Shown: positions 39,514-49,544, numbered from the stretch's first letter. The stretch is 64,000 bases of DNA from Pseudotabrizicola algicola (GCF_010915705.1 NZ_JAAIKE010000008.1:36492-100491); one strand, 5' to 3'. Program-made: numbers and translations. The notes: generated from the sequence alone by a model not told the origin.

Positions 39514-42500
39514 TCAGAATTGCAGAGTGACCGTGGCGGGCGTGCCGCGGCCGAGGCGGTTCGAGAGCTGGTAGATGCGGATCGCCAATGTCTGGCCGGG
39601 GCCAAGCAGGGCGCCCCAGTCGGCGGTCTGCTGGGCGGCGGTGTAGAGGACAGAGGTCGTGCTGCTGGTCAGAGTGCGCTTGATCGCAGCCCCGTCGAGG
39701 ATCTGGACGTCGTAGCTTTCTAGGTCCTCTGCCAAGGGTACCTCGACCTGCTCCCAGGCATCGGCGACCAGCGCGCGGGACCGCCGTGTCCAGCGGATGG
39801 TCAGATCGCCCGTGTTGCGGGCCGTTCGCCACGGCTGTTCGACATGCACCGGTGCGAAGGGGACAAGCCCACGGCCAGTGGGGGTGAAGCCCAGCGCGGC
39901 GTAGCTGTCATCCGTGACAGAACGTGCGGTCGGGCCGACCCGCCAGTTCCACGGCAGGCCGAGGTCAGCCTCGGCGATGGACAGTGAGGCCAGCGTAACA
40001 TCCAGCACGACGACCCGAGCCCCGGCCGGTGCCGGATTGCCCATGGCATGTTCCGTTCCGCGCTGGCCACGCAGCAGACGGGTCAGGCGGTACCTGCCTG
40101 GCGCGATCAGTTCAGCCTGACCAGCCTGGACGATCTCCCATTGGCCAGCGGCGGCCTCGACCGCCAGCGCATTGGCCCCGCCGAACAGTGTGACTTCTGT
40201 CACGCTTTCCAGCGTCCCGGACAGCAGATCGACCACCAGCGCGTTGCCGAGATCGAAGCGTGAGGTGGGGCCCGGAAAGAGGTCGAAGGCTAGTGTGCCG
40301 ATCCGCGCCCGACTGCCGAATGTGGTCAGCAACGCGAACCCATCCGTCGAGGCGCTGCGGAAGACGGCGATCTCGCCCGGCCAGGGGCTGGCATGGGCGG
40401 CGATCAAGGGGCGATGCGCGGGCTGATCTTCCGAAATCTGCGGCAGGTCCAGCATCACCACCTCGGGCATGCCGAAGACGACGGGGCTCGAAAGCGAAGC
40501 CGGGCGGGGATCGCCGGGCGGCATGTCATACGCGGCGCGGTCCTGCCGCACCGCCTCGATCCCGCGCGCTTCGGCATCGGCGACCGAGACGAGGCGGAAT
40601 TCCACCTCACGGCCGTCGTGTGCCAGCCGGATCACGTCGGCCGGATCGAGAGCGAGCCGCGAGGGCGGCAAGCGGAAGGTGGCGCTTTCCCGGCCGATCC
40701 ACGCCTCCATCAGCGCACGGCGGCAGCGGCGTTCGGCCTCCTCGGGCGGGATGGCCATCGGGAAACTTTCCGAGGCGATGCGCGTCGTGTCGACGGTGAT
40801 CCGCCGCGCTTCAACCAGCGCCGCGTCATAATCCTCGTCCGCCCGGGCGACCTGCCACTTCAGCGCTTGGGGCAGTTCGGTCTCCTGCGCGCGGACCAAT
40901 TCCAGCGCCTCGCCTTCCCGGCTGGCCGCCAGATCATCCACCGTCAGGGTGAGGCTGGATGCCCGCCCGCGCATGACGAAGCGGATCACGCCCTCCGTCT
41001 CGATGGCATCGAAGCCGAAATGCCTTGCCAAGGTGGAAATCGACGCGCGGGGGCTTTCCAGCGCGCCGATCACATAGCCCTCGACCGCGCCCCAGAGACC
41101 CAAGACGTCGATCAGATTCTCCGCAAGCCCGGCGCGTAGGCAGAGATGCCGCACCAGCGCGGCGAGCGACACCGCGCCCAGCCGCCCTGTCAGCCAGTGG
41201 CCGAGCCGCCAGTTAGGGCCGTCCGTCCAGACCCCGGTCAGTTCGGGGAAGAAAGGATAGGGGCGCGCGTCCCAGGTCCAGGCAGCGCATTCGGGGACAT
41301 GGACCATCCGGCCGCCGTAGATCGCGGACACCGGATTGTTGGCCGGGGATCCCCACCACAGGTAACTGGCCTCCAGATAGGCGCGCTGGATGGCATCATC
41401 GCGCCAGCCGCGCGAGAAATACGGCGTGAAGCTTTCGGACGACTTCGGATCGAAGAAGACATTGGGCTGGTTCGTCCCCCGGTCGATGGCGGGGCATCCA
41501 AGCTCGGTGAACCAGATAGGCTTGGACTGCGGCACCCATGCGGTCGGCGTGCCGCTCTCGATCCCGCCCGGCCGGTTGAAATGCGGGTTCGACCACCAGG
41601 CCCGCAGATCCTTGTAGCGGAAGACCCATGGCTTGCCCGCGCTGCCGTCGGTGATGGGGGTGCGGATTTGCGCCGACCGGTGGGCGGCAGAGGCGTAGAA
41701 CCAGTCGAAGCCTTCACCACCCGCGATGTTCGCCTGCAGGTATCCCCGGTCATGGATCGCGGGCCAACCTTGCAGGGCGTCGGCGTGGTCGAAGCCGTCG
41801 CGCCAATCCGACAGCGGCATGTAGTTGTCGATGCCGATGAAATCGATGTTGGCATCCGTCCAGAGCGGGTCGAGGTGGAAGAACACGTCCCCCGTGCCAT
41901 CGCCGGGCTGGTGCCCGAAATACTCCGACCAGTCGGAAGCGTAACCCACCTTTGTGCCCGGCCCGAGGATCGCCTTCACATCCGCGGCCAGTGCCTTGAA
42001 GGCGGTCACGGCCGGATAGGCGCTGCCGCTGGACCGGATCGTCGACAGTCCCCGCATCTCGGTCCCGATCAGGAAGGCATCGACCCCGCCCGCCACCGCG
42101 CAGAGATGCGCGTAGTGCAGGATCATCCGGCGCAGGCCCCAATCGCCGGAGGGGCCGGTCCAGCTGACAGTGTCGCCCGAAACGGCGAACTGCGCTGGGG
42201 TGGCGCTGCCGAAGAAGCTGGAGACCTGCGTTGCCGCAGCAGCTGTCTTGTCGGCAGTCCCGGTAAAGCCTGCCGCCGGAGAACAGGTGATCCGGCCCCG
42301 CCAGGGGAAGCTGGGCTGGCCCGGCGTGGCGGCATTCGCGCTGTAGGGGTTCGGCAGCGTGTTGCCGGGCGGGACGTCCATCAGGAGGAAGGGATAGAAC
42401 GTCACCCGCAGCCCGCGCGCCCTCATCTCGCGGATGGCCTGCACCACCGCGAAGTCGGCAGGTGTCCCGCCATAGACTGGCCGGTCCTCGGCATCCCGGC

Positions 42501-43512
42501 TGACGAGATGGGCTGCAGCGCGGGAAACCCCGTTGACCGTCCAGACCTTGGGGCTGGTCACCTTGGTCGCCACCTCGACGCCGGGCTTGATCGTGCAATT
42601 GCCCGCACGCAGGTCATTGCCGAACCAGGCGACGACGAGGCTGACGCTTTCGACGGCCGGAGCCATGGCCTGCAGCCGGTCAAGCGCCACGACGATGTCG
42701 GCTTCATCCGGAAGCGCGTTCAGGTTCTCGGCCGAGGTCGTGCCACCGGTGGTCTGCCCGAACACCGTGGTCGTGGCGCCCACCGTCTTCCGGACAGCCT
42801 CCGTCGCATAGGTGAACTCGCCCGAGGCCGGGATCATGGTGACGGCCTTGACCAGCCCCTCGGCCGTATCCGGGTCGGCCAAGGGCCGGAACACCTCGAA
42901 GCTGAGCTGCGGCAGGCGGTTGCCGTAGGTCGAGAGCGCCAGTTCCTCGAAGACCACGTATGCCGTGCCCCGATAGGCGGGCGTGTTGGCTGCACCCATT
43001 TTCGCCGCGATGAAAGGATCAGCCGTCTGGGTCTCGTTCCCCGGATACCAGCGCCAGGTGATGCCGGTCATGTCGAGCGGCTTGCCGTCGGCCCAGATAC
43101 GGCCGATGCCGGTGATTGGGCCTTCGCACAGGGCGACCGCGAAGGACGCATAGTAGAGGTATTCGGTGGTCTGGACCCTCCCACCGCCACCACCCTTGCC
43201 GCCGCCTTGGGTGGTGGTCTTGGTCTCCTCGCGGAAATCCGTGGCCCAGATGATGTTGCCGCCGATGCGCATGCGCCCGTAGAGGCGGGGAATGATCGCG
43301 CCTTCCGTGGCCGAGGTGATCCGCAAGCTGTCGAGGCGCTGGCCCTCGATCTTCTGCGCCGGGGCTAGCGAGGACACGATCCAGCTGTCTACGACCGACC
43401 CGATGGTCGATCCGATGAAGCCACCGATGGCGGCCCCGGAAAAGCCGAGGATCGCGCCACCAAAGGCCCCGCCGATGGCGGAACCGACAGCGCCGAGGAC
43501 AAGCGTGGCCAT
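39514..43512 (-). CDS. GTA-type TIM-barrel tail hub / host specificity protein
   Basis: A 1332-residue baseplate hub of the type encoded at the end of the Rhodobacter gene-transfer-agent cluster. The first 45 residues are a glycine-zipper helix (GAVGSAIGGAFGGAILGFSG). A TIM-barrel-like domain spans roughly residues 430-730 (LRRMILHYAHLCAVAGGVDAFLIGTEMRGL, FHLDPLWTDANIDFIGIDNYMPLSDWRD, PIWFTELGCPAIDRGTNQPN). A phage-tail-protein-3-like region and C-terminal fibronectin-like part follow. It would bind host glycans or peptidoglycan and trigger DNA ejection. Confidence 0.9.
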   Translation of the reverse strand: MATLVLGAVGSAIGGAFGGAILGFSGAAIGGFIGSTIGSVVDSWIVSSLAPAQKIEGQRLDSLRITSATEGAIIPRLYGRMRIGGNIIWATDFREETKTTTQGGGKGGGGGRVQTTEYLYYASFAVALCEGPITGIGRIWADGKPLDMTGITWRWYPGNETQTADPFIAAKMGAANTPAYRGTAYVVFEELALSTYGNRLPQLSFEVFRPLADPDTAEGLVKAVTMIPASGEFTYATEAVRKTVGATTTVFGQTTGGTTSAENLNALPDEADIVVALDRLQAMAPAVESVSLVVAWFGNDLRAGNCTIKPGVEVATKVTSPKVWTVNGVSRAAAHLVSRDAEDRPVYGGTPADFAVVQAIREMRARGLRVTFYPFLLMDVPPGNTLPNPYSANAATPGQPSFPWRGRITCSPAAGFTGTADKTAAAATQVSSFFGSATPAQFAVSGDTVSWTGPSGDWGLRRMILHYAHLCAVAGGVDAFLIGTEMRGLSTIRSSGSAYPAVTAFKALAADVKAILGPGTKVGYASDWSEYFGHQPGDGTGDVFFHLDPLWTDANIDFIGIDNYMPLSDWRDGFDHADALQGWPAIHDRGYLQANIAGGEGFDWFYASAAHRSAQIRTPITDGSAGKPWVFRYKDLRAWWSNPHFNRPGGIESGTPTAWVPQSKPIWFTELGCPAIDRGTNQPNVFFDPKSSESFTPYFSRGWRDDAIQRAYLEASYLWWGSPANNPVSAIYGGRMVHVPECAAWTWDARPYPFFPELTGVWTDGPNWRLGHWLTGRLGAVSLAALVRHLCLRAGLAENLIDVLGLWGAVEGYVIGALESPRASISTLARHFGFDAIETEGVIRFVMRGRASSLTLTVDDLAASREGEALELVRAQETELPQALKWQVARADEDYDAALVEARRITVDTTRIASESFPMAIPPEEAERRCRRALMEAWIGRESATFRLPPSRLALDPADVIRLAHDGREVEFRLVSVADAEARGIEAVRQDRAAYDMPPGDPRPASLSSPVVFGMPEVVMLDLPQISEDQPAHRPLIAAHASPWPGEIAVFRSASTDGFALLTTFGSRARIGTLAFDLFPGPTSRFDLGNALVVDLLSGTLESVTEVTLFGGANALAVEAAAGQWEIVQAGQAELIAPGRYRLTRLLRGQRGTEHAMGNPAPAGARVVVLDVTLASLSIAEADLGLPWNWRVGPTARSVTDDSYAALGFTPTGRGLVPFAPVHVEQPWRTARNTGDLTIRWTRRSRALVADAWEQVEVPLAEDLESYDVQILDGAAIKRTLTSSTTSVLYTAAQQTADWGALLGPGQTLAIRIYQLSNRLGRGTPATVTLQF

Positions 43513-43521
43513 GGGAAAATC

Positions 43522-43968
43522 TCAGCGAGCGGGGAAGAGGAAGGCGAAGGCGATGCGGCGTCGCCATGTGGGCGTCAGCGGTTCCTCGATCACGCCTAGT
43601 CGCTCATAGGCGTGAAGGAAGGTGCCCGGTCCGGTCAGGATGCCGACATGCTTGGCGATAGCGCGGGGCATCATGCGGAACAGGACCAGCGCGCCGGGTG
43701 GGGCATCTGCCGGTGCGATTTCCGGCATCATCGCCCGCGCCCCATCCGCCAGCACCTCCCTCGGCCCGGTCTCGCCCCAGTCCCGGCTGTAGGGCGGGAT
43801 CGGGAACGGTTCAGGACCGACGACTTCCCGCCAGACGCCGCGCGCGAGGCCGAGGCAGTCGCAGCCGACGCCCTTCAGGCTGGCCTGGTCGTGGTAGGGC
43901 GTGCCAAGCCAGGAGCGCGCGACGGCGATGACGCGGAAGGGATCGGCGGTTGGGAGGGGCGTAGTCAT
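43522..43968 (-). CDS. NlpC/P60 tail-associated peptidase
   Basis: A 148-residue cell-wall peptidase of the NlpC/P60 family that is carried on the tail tip to open murein during infection. The triad is Cys38 (GCDCLGLA), His107 (AKHVGILT) and His119 (TFLHAYE). It corresponds to the peptidase between DUF2163 and the hub in GTA-like clusters. The ATG overlaps the DUF2163 stop by 4 nt. Confidence 0.9.
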   Translation of the reverse strand: MTTPLPTADPFRVIAVARSWLGTPYHDQASLKGVGCDCLGLARGVWREVVGPEPFPIPPYSRDWGETGPREVLADGARAMMPEIAPADAPPGALVLFRMMPRAIAKHVGILTGPGTFLHAYERLGVIEEPLTPTWRRRIAFAFLFPAR

Positions 43969-44849
43969 AGGACCGCCCCCTCGTGGCCGCCGTCCTTGGT
44001 GGCGTAGCGCAGCACGGCGTCCTGGCCCGGGATGTGCGGGAATCCCCGGAAGTTGGCGACATTGACGAACTTCGTGCCGCAGGTGGCGATCCGCTTGTCG
44101 CAGCCCGCCCGGACCACGAAGGCATCCGTCGGCGTGACGGGGCGCACCGGCGCTTCCAGCAGGGTCAGGATGGCAATGCCGTCGACGAGGTCATGGGACA
44201 GCACCTCGACCCGCCGCCCGGCATTCGCGCCGGTCGACCATTCGACCAGCCCGAAGGCGAACCAGCCTGCTGAGAAGGTGGCGAGGCCGGAAGCGGTGAA
44301 CGCCCGATCCCGCAGCACATCGATGATCGCGCCGCTTCCTTTGAAGGCCGGGGCCTCGAGGTTCACTCCACACCGCGGATCGCCCAGCGCGGCATCGCAA
44401 CTGGCCTGAAACGTCCGCCCGACTGTCTGGCCGAGGACATGGGCCAGTGACCGCACTTCGGCCACGAAGGCCAGCCGCCCGCGCCTGATCTGTCCGATGG
44501 CCCCGCGACGCAGCAGCACGCGCTGCGAAGGGGCCGACCAGTTCACCCGCCAGACCTCGACTGCTGCATTATCCCATCGGCCATCGAGGATATCGCTCTC
44601 CGTGATCCGGTCAGACGACAGCACACCTTGCGCGTCCTGTGCATCGACGGATAGATCGGACCCCGACCGCACCTCGGACGCCGTCAGCCCACTTTCGGGC
44701 TCGAACTCGGTGCCGTCGAAGGTGAGGGTCCGGTCGTGATCAGTGAAGCCGAAGGTCACGCCATCGGCCCGGGTTATCCGCCAGCACCAGGCGAGTGTCG
44801 TCGTGCCATCATCGAGATGCGCCTGCAGCGCGGGGTTCAGGGACTTCAT
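43965..44849 (-). CDS. DUF2163 tail protein (GTA-type)
   Basis: A 294-residue tail tip protein. The N-terminal half (LAWCWRITRADGVTFGFTDHDRTLTFDGTEFEPESGL) is DUF2163. The C-terminal part (CDKRIATCGTKFVNVANFRGFPHIPGQD) carries the conserved C...C..KF.N..NFRGFP..PG motif. In the GTA it joins the distal tail to the hub and peptidase. It overlaps both neighbours by 4 nt. Confidence 0.9.
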   Translation of the reverse strand: MKSLNPALQAHLDDGTTTLAWCWRITRADGVTFGFTDHDRTLTFDGTEFEPESGLTASEVRSGSDLSVDAQDAQGVLSSDRITESDILDGRWDNAAVEVWRVNWSAPSQRVLLRRGAIGQIRRGRLAFVAEVRSLAHVLGQTVGRTFQASCDAALGDPRCGVNLEAPAFKGSGAIIDVLRDRAFTASGLATFSAGWFAFGLVEWSTGANAGRRVEVLSHDLVDGIAILTLLEAPVRPVTPTDAFVVRAGCDKRIATCGTKFVNVANFRGFPHIPGQDAVLRYATKDGGHEGAVL

Positions 44850-45472
44850 GTGCGGATTTCCACGAGGGGGATCGAGGTGATCGAGCCGAGCCGTTCGAGG
44901 TCGAGGGTGACGTCGAGAGCGTCGGTGTCGAAGCGGACGGGGACGTCGAACTCGAACCCCGCGGTGATGGCGACGCCTGCCGCGGGGGCGGTGGTGAAGG
45001 TGACGAGGCCGGTTGAGGTGGAAACCGACCAGCCGGAGGCTTGGGGCGTCCCATTCAGGGCGATGGTCACGGTTCCCGCGACGGGCTTGGTGATGGCCCG
45101 CGTCCAGGACTGCGCGCCGGAGGTGTAGCGTTTGGTCAGCTGAAACAGGGTCGCCGCCCCATTGCCGGTGCCGATGGGCTGGTTGGTAGGGCCCGGCGTC
45201 TGCGACGGCAGGCAGGACTTGAAGTCGGCCCAGTCCTTGAAGCGGAAGCCGTGGAGACGGCCGTTCCTCGCCTCGAAGAAGGCGACCACCGCCGCCAGAT
45301 CGTCGGCGCGGCGGATGCCATAGGCGACGTCATAGCGGCGGCGGCTGTTGGCCCAGCTGGCATTGCGTTCCTCGGCCCCACTTGCCAGTTCGACGATCTG
45401 GGTGCGGCGTTCGGGGCCACCGCGTGCCCCGCGGCTGATGTTGTCCGGAAACCTGACCTCGTGAAATGCCAT
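44846..45472 (-). CDS. DUF2460 distal tail protein (GTA-type)
   Basis: A 208-residue protein with the DUF2460 signatures FPDNISRGARGGPERRTQIVELASGAEERNASWANSRRRYDV, ADDLAAVVAFFEARNGRLHGFRFKDWADFKS and a C-terminal VRFDTDALDVTLDLERLGSITSIPLVEIR. It is the GTA gp12-like distal tail ring that links the tube to the hub. It starts 9 nt past the tape-measure stop. Confidence 0.92.
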   Translation of the reverse strand: MAFHEVRFPDNISRGARGGPERRTQIVELASGAEERNASWANSRRRYDVAYGIRRADDLAAVVAFFEARNGRLHGFRFKDWADFKSCLPSQTPGPTNQPIGTGNGAATLFQLTKRYTSGAQSWTRAITKPVAGTVTIALNGTPQASGWSVSTSTGLVTFTTAPAAGVAITAGFEFDVPVRFDTDALDVTLDLERLGSITSIPLVEIRT

Positions 45473-45481
45473 GGCGGTTCC

Positions 45482-47944
45482 TCACATGCCGCGGCGGCCG
45501 AGCGACACGGCGCGGGCGATGTCGCTCGCGACCTGCGTGCGTGATTGCCGGAAGCTCTCGGCGTCGCGGGCGTTGATCGTGACATTGACGGTGGAGGCGC
45601 CTGCCTGGCCGTAGCCCGTCGCCTCCCGGCGCGAGAGGACGCGTTCCCCGCGCTGCAGGATCGCGGGCACTTCGTCGGGCCGCAGCCCAGCCCAGCCGCC
45701 ATTGTGCATCCGCGGTGCCCCCGCGAAGGCCAGCGCCGGGACCATGCGTCCGGGACCAGGGGCGCCGACCATGCCGCCCGCATGCAGGATATTGGCAAAG
45801 ATCCCACCCGCGCCACCCAGCGCGCCGGAGAGGGCATTTGCGATGGGGCCGAGGATGAAGCGCCTTGCCGCGAGCTTGGCGAGATCGGCGATCATCGAGG
45901 TCACCAGATCGCGGAAGTCGAGCTTTCCGGTCTTCACGAAGTCGCCGATGGCATTCTCGGCGCTCTGGAATGCCCCGACCAGCGCGCTGCCGATGTCCCC
46001 GCCGATGTGGCGCGCCTTGGCGGCGTAGTCGGCGAGTGCGGCGGTGACGGCTTGCCAGCCGGTGAGGGCCGTGTCCGCGCCCTCGGCGGCTGCAACGCCC
46101 GCGTTGCGTGCTGCGCCACCAGCGCCGTCGGCGGCGGTGGCCGTATCGTTCAGACTGGTGGTTAGGGCATCGGCCGAGGCGGCGGCATCCACCAGCGCGG
46201 TTTCGGCCTCGGTCCCCGTGCCGGTCACCGCATCCTTCAGCGCCTGCCAGCTGGCGAGGTGTCGACCGGCAGCGTCAGCCAGCATCCCTGCCGCCTCGCG
46301 ATAGCCGTCGGCCCGGGCGCGGGCATCCTCGGCCATCGCGCCGAGGCCGAGGTCAGGCGGTTCTAGGTAAGTCCGCGACAGCGCGGCCGAGACGGCATCC
46401 GCAGCGGCAGCGCCTGCGGCGGTCGCGGCACCTTCGAACGGATTGCCGATACGCCCCAGTTCAACCGGATCGAGGATGCCGATCCGGACGCCACCTTCGC
46501 CTGTGGCCCATTCGGGCAGCAAGGCCAGCGCCGCGTTCAGGGTCTCGATGAAGCTGTTGATGCGGGTGACAAGGCCGTTCAGCATCGCCTCGACCCCCGA
46601 GATCAGCCCGTTCGCGGCCTGGAAGGCGAAGTCGCCGATGGCGCCGGGCAGGCTGCCCCAGATTGCCACCGCCGCGTCGTAGGCGCCCTGAAAGATTGCC
46701 GCCGTCCGGTCGCCAAAGCTGACGACGCCTGCGATGGCGCCCTCGAGGGCCGAGAGACCGGCCGCCTTCAGCCCCTCCCATCCGGCGGCCATCCGCGCGA
46801 GGGCCGCATCCAGCGACAGGCCGATGCGCGACCAGACCTCGCGGGCCAGATCGCCCAGCAGCCGGAAGGCCTCGCCCACGCCGCCGACCCGAGCGACAAG
46901 CTGCGAGAACTGATAGACGAGCTCGCCCGCACCGACGATCAGCGCGCCGATGCCGGTCCGGATCAGGGCGCCGCGCAGGAACACGAGCGCCGTCGCGAGG
47001 CCGCGCACGGAGAGTGCCGCCGCGGCAAGTCCCGCGACCCAACGGCCCGCCATGACTGCCGCGAAGGTTGCGGCATAGGTGGCGAGACGGCCGAGGTTGC
47101 CGATCAGCCCATCGATGGCCGACCGCAGGATGCCGCCATCGGAGGCCAGGGCCACGAAAGCATTGGCCAGCGCTTCGACGGTCGGAGCGACGGCGACGGC
47201 GATCCGGTTGCGCAGGCCGTCGAAGACCAGAGACACCGTGCCGAGCGCTAGTTGGGTGCGGCGCAAGGCTTCCAGCGCATCGCTGTCCAGAACCGCACCG
47301 AGATCGGAAGCCTGGTCACCCAGTCGTGCCATCTCTGCCCCGCCGTTCCGCAGGAGGGGCAGGAGGCGGGTCGCGTCCGAGGCCATGGCCTCGAGATAGA
47401 AGGTCATCTCCTGCTGGCTCAGACCCGCGCGTTCGAGGGTATCGACATAAAGTTTCAGCGCCTCGGGGCCGGAAAGGCGCGCGAACTGGTCGGCCGTGAC
47501 GCCCACGCGCGGGGCCACGTTCTCGAAGAAATCCGCCATCGGCCCGCCGCCGGTCTGCAGGAAATCCCCCACCCGGTCGTTCACGTCCTTCAGGATGTCG
47601 GCCAGCTTCTCCTGTTCGATGCCAACCGTCCGCGCGCCAGCCGACCAGCGCTGAAGGGCCTCGGGCGTGGCATTGGCGACCTGCGCGAACTGCCGGATCT
47701 GCGCGGCGCTCTCGGCCGTGGAGCGGACGATCAGCCCGAAGGAGGCTGTGGCGGCGGCAGCGGCGGCCCCGAGGGCAAGGCCAGCCCGGCGCGCAAAGGC
47801 GGCCAGCCGGGTGTTGGCCAGTTCCATCTCGCGTGACAGGCGGCCGAAGCCACGGGCACCGGCCTCGCCGACGCCCTCCAGTTCGGCGCGCACGCGGCGT
47901 CCGCCCTCCGCCACGAGGCGGACGGAGACCTTCTTCTCAGCCAT
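45482..47944 (-). CDS. Tail tape measure protein
   Basis: An 820-residue tape measure. Residues 1-130 are helical with a Lys/Arg-rich start (KKVSVRLVAEGGRRVRAELEGVGEAG). A long Ala/Gly-rich membrane-active central part follows (about 215-480), and the C-terminus (LHAGGMVGAPGPGRMVPALAFAGAPRMHNGGWAGLRPDEVPAILQRGERVLSRRE) is the usual end of lambda-like and GTA-like tape measures. Its length should set a tail of roughly lambda-to-GTA size. It overlaps the chaperone segment upstream by 8 nt. Confidence 0.9.
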   Translation of the reverse strand: MAEKKVSVRLVAEGGRRVRAELEGVGEAGARGFGRLSREMELANTRLAAFARRAGLALGAAAAAATASFGLIVRSTAESAAQIRQFAQVANATPEALQRWSAGARTVGIEQEKLADILKDVNDRVGDFLQTGGGPMADFFENVAPRVGVTADQFARLSGPEALKLYVDTLERAGLSQQEMTFYLEAMASDATRLLPLLRNGGAEMARLGDQASDLGAVLDSDALEALRRTQLALGTVSLVFDGLRNRIAVAVAPTVEALANAFVALASDGGILRSAIDGLIGNLGRLATYAATFAAVMAGRWVAGLAAAALSVRGLATALVFLRGALIRTGIGALIVGAGELVYQFSQLVARVGGVGEAFRLLGDLAREVWSRIGLSLDAALARMAAGWEGLKAAGLSALEGAIAGVVSFGDRTAAIFQGAYDAAVAIWGSLPGAIGDFAFQAANGLISGVEAMLNGLVTRINSFIETLNAALALLPEWATGEGGVRIGILDPVELGRIGNPFEGAATAAGAAAADAVSAALSRTYLEPPDLGLGAMAEDARARADGYREAAGMLADAAGRHLASWQALKDAVTGTGTEAETALVDAAASADALTTSLNDTATAADGAGGAARNAGVAAAEGADTALTGWQAVTAALADYAAKARHIGGDIGSALVGAFQSAENAIGDFVKTGKLDFRDLVTSMIADLAKLAARRFILGPIANALSGALGGAGGIFANILHAGGMVGAPGPGRMVPALAFAGAPRMHNGGWAGLRPDEVPAILQRGERVLSRREATGYGQAGASTVNVTINARDAESFRQSRTQVASDIARAVSLGRRGM

Positions 47945-48165
47945 TCCGGCGTCCTTCCATCTGCTCGTTGAGTTTGCGCACCATCACCGCCTCGATCTCG
48001 GGCAGCAGTTCGGCGGTGATCAGTGCGCTAACGCCCAGCGCCTCTGCCAGTGAAAGCGCAGCGCCCATGTCCCATCCGATCACCGCCCCCGGCGCGATGC
48101 GCAGCTGGCCACCGAGGCGCTGGGTCAGGTCCCAGACTGCCAGCCCTCGACGGTTTGCGGCCGGT
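47937..48165 (-). CDS. Tail assembly chaperone, downstream segment (G-T type)
   Basis: A frame starting inside the end of the upstream chaperone reads NRRGLAVWDLTQRLGGQLRIAPGAVIGWDMGAALSLAEALGVS and ends LLPEIEAVMVRKLNEQMEGRRNG, a natural tail-chaperone C-terminus. It lies in the +1 frame relative to the upstream gene. It may be made by programmed frameshift near the CCCCGCAAGAC end of that gene, or from the internal ATG (MGAALSL). Tail chaperones of long-tailed phages are commonly produced as a short form and a frameshifted long form. Confidence 0.6.
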
Positions 48166-48603
48166 TCAGTCTTGCGGGGCAGTCGGGGCAGGGGCCTGCG
48201 CAGGCCGCGCAGTAGCCGTCGCCCCCGCCGAAGGACCAGTCGGCGAGGGCGCGGAGGCGTTTTTTTCCTGATCCAGCATCAGACCGCGGGCGACATATTC
48301 CGCCTGGAAGGCTTCGAAGACCGGCCAGATGTCGAGAAGGGCGTCGATCCCGGCCGGGCTGACGGGCACGAGGTTGCCGTCATCGTCCCCGACGCCCTCC
48401 CATTCCAGCACCGCCCGGCGGGCGACGGCCTTGGCCATCGCGAGGGCCATGTCCTCCTGGCTGGAGGCTTCCGAAAGGCCGTCGATCAAGGGATCGGCGC
48501 GGGCGGAGACCATCAGCGCGGTGGTGAGCGGCGCCACGAGGACGCGCAGGCCGGGCAGCAGGTCCAGCCATTCGGGGCGGTTCGAAAGGTTCAGGCGGAT
48601 CAT
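48166..48603 (-). CDS. Tail assembly chaperone, upstream segment (G type)
   Basis: A 145-residue protein starting MIRLNLSNRPEWLDLLPGLRVLVAPLTTALMVSAR and ending in an Ala/Pro/Thr-rich tail (SAPSPTGPSAGATATARP). Position between tail tube and tape measure and the adjoining shifted frame identify it as the first tail chaperone, which coats the tape measure before tube polymerisation. The ATG at 48603 was chosen; upstream codons overlap the tail tube gene. Confidence 0.72.
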   Translation of the reverse strand: MIRLNLSNRPEWLDLLPGLRVLVAPLTTALMVSARADPLIDGLSEASSQEDMALAMAKAVARRAVLEWEGVGDDDGNLVPVSPAGIDALLDIWPVFEAFQAEYVARGLMLDQEKNASAPSPTGPSAGATATARPAQAPAPTAPQD

Positions 48604-48605
48604 GA

Positions 48606-49544
48606 TCAGTATCCCGTGACAGTGTTGACGAGGACGGCGGTGCACATGCGGGCGGGGCTGGTGGCCTTGGCGGCCTGCCAGTCGAAGGTGGCCTGGATGC
48701 CCTGCGGCCCGGGGATCTCGATCCGCGGGACCGGAAGGTAGACGGCGTGGGCGGTGAAGACGAAACTGGCATTCGCGCCGAGGCTGTAGGCGAATTCGAG
48801 CTCGCAGGGCGTGCCGTCGATGGCTTGGGTTACGAGGGCGCTATCGGCGAAGCGCACCTCGATCCGGCCGGTAAGGGCCGCCATGCCGGGATCGGCGCCC
48901 TCGATCTTGCCGTCGTTGCGGATGGTCTCGATCCGGTCGAGGCCGTTGGCATAGGTGATCTCGGCCGAGACGACATTACCCAGTGCGGTGCCATTCCGCT
49001 TCACCACCCCGTTGAAATGGCCGAAGCGCTGCAGGCCCAGCGCGGTCGGCGTGCCTGCGGCCGTGGTGGCAGCGATGGCCTCGCCTTGGGCAATCAGGCG
49101 GGCAGTGGCCGTCAGCAGGCCCGAGCGGTTCATCTGCCAGCTGAGCTGGTCCATCACGCAGCCCGCATACATCGCGAACCGCGGCACCTCGGGCATCGCC
49201 ACTTCGATGGCCATCGAGGGCAGTGTCCAGTTGCCCGACTGGAAGGTGTGGGTCTTGGGCGTGGTCCCTGTCGTTGTCGGGGCGCCGAAAGCGGCCTTCA
49301 GCCAGAAGCCGAAGGCCTACACATCGATCGGCACGACCACCTCGCCATCGGCGGTGACCGCGTCCTTGATCGGGGCCAGGGGATCGCGGCCGTAGCCCAG
49401 CAGTTCGCTGTTCAAGAGCGGCTGTTCCGCTCCCAGCGTGGTGCGGGCAAAGGGGATCAGCCGATAGCCGCTGGCGGGCGGGGTGCCGTAAACCGTCTCG
49501 AACGCAAGCGCCATCTGCGCCCGCGCGCCGTGTGCGCGTGCCAT
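48606..49544 (-). pseudogene. Tail tube protein interrupted by an in-frame amber codon
   Basis: One continuous frame of 312 codons encodes a tail tube protein (MARAHGARAQMALAFETVYGTPPASGYRLIPFARTTLG, ending in MCTAVLVNTVTGY). Codon 76 is TAG (49317-49319) in PIDV*AFGFWLKAAFGAP; a Glu codon (GAG) at this place would be one base away. Without suppression only 75 residues or a restarted product from Met at 49214 would be made, so virions should not form. The tube polymerises around the tape measure in functional relatives. Confidence 0.8.

Noticed and set aside
41146..43368. Long rightward open frame antisense to the tail hub gene (740 codons)
   Set aside because: It is a shadow of the conserved TIM-barrel hub; it is Arg/Gly/Pro-rich without motifs.
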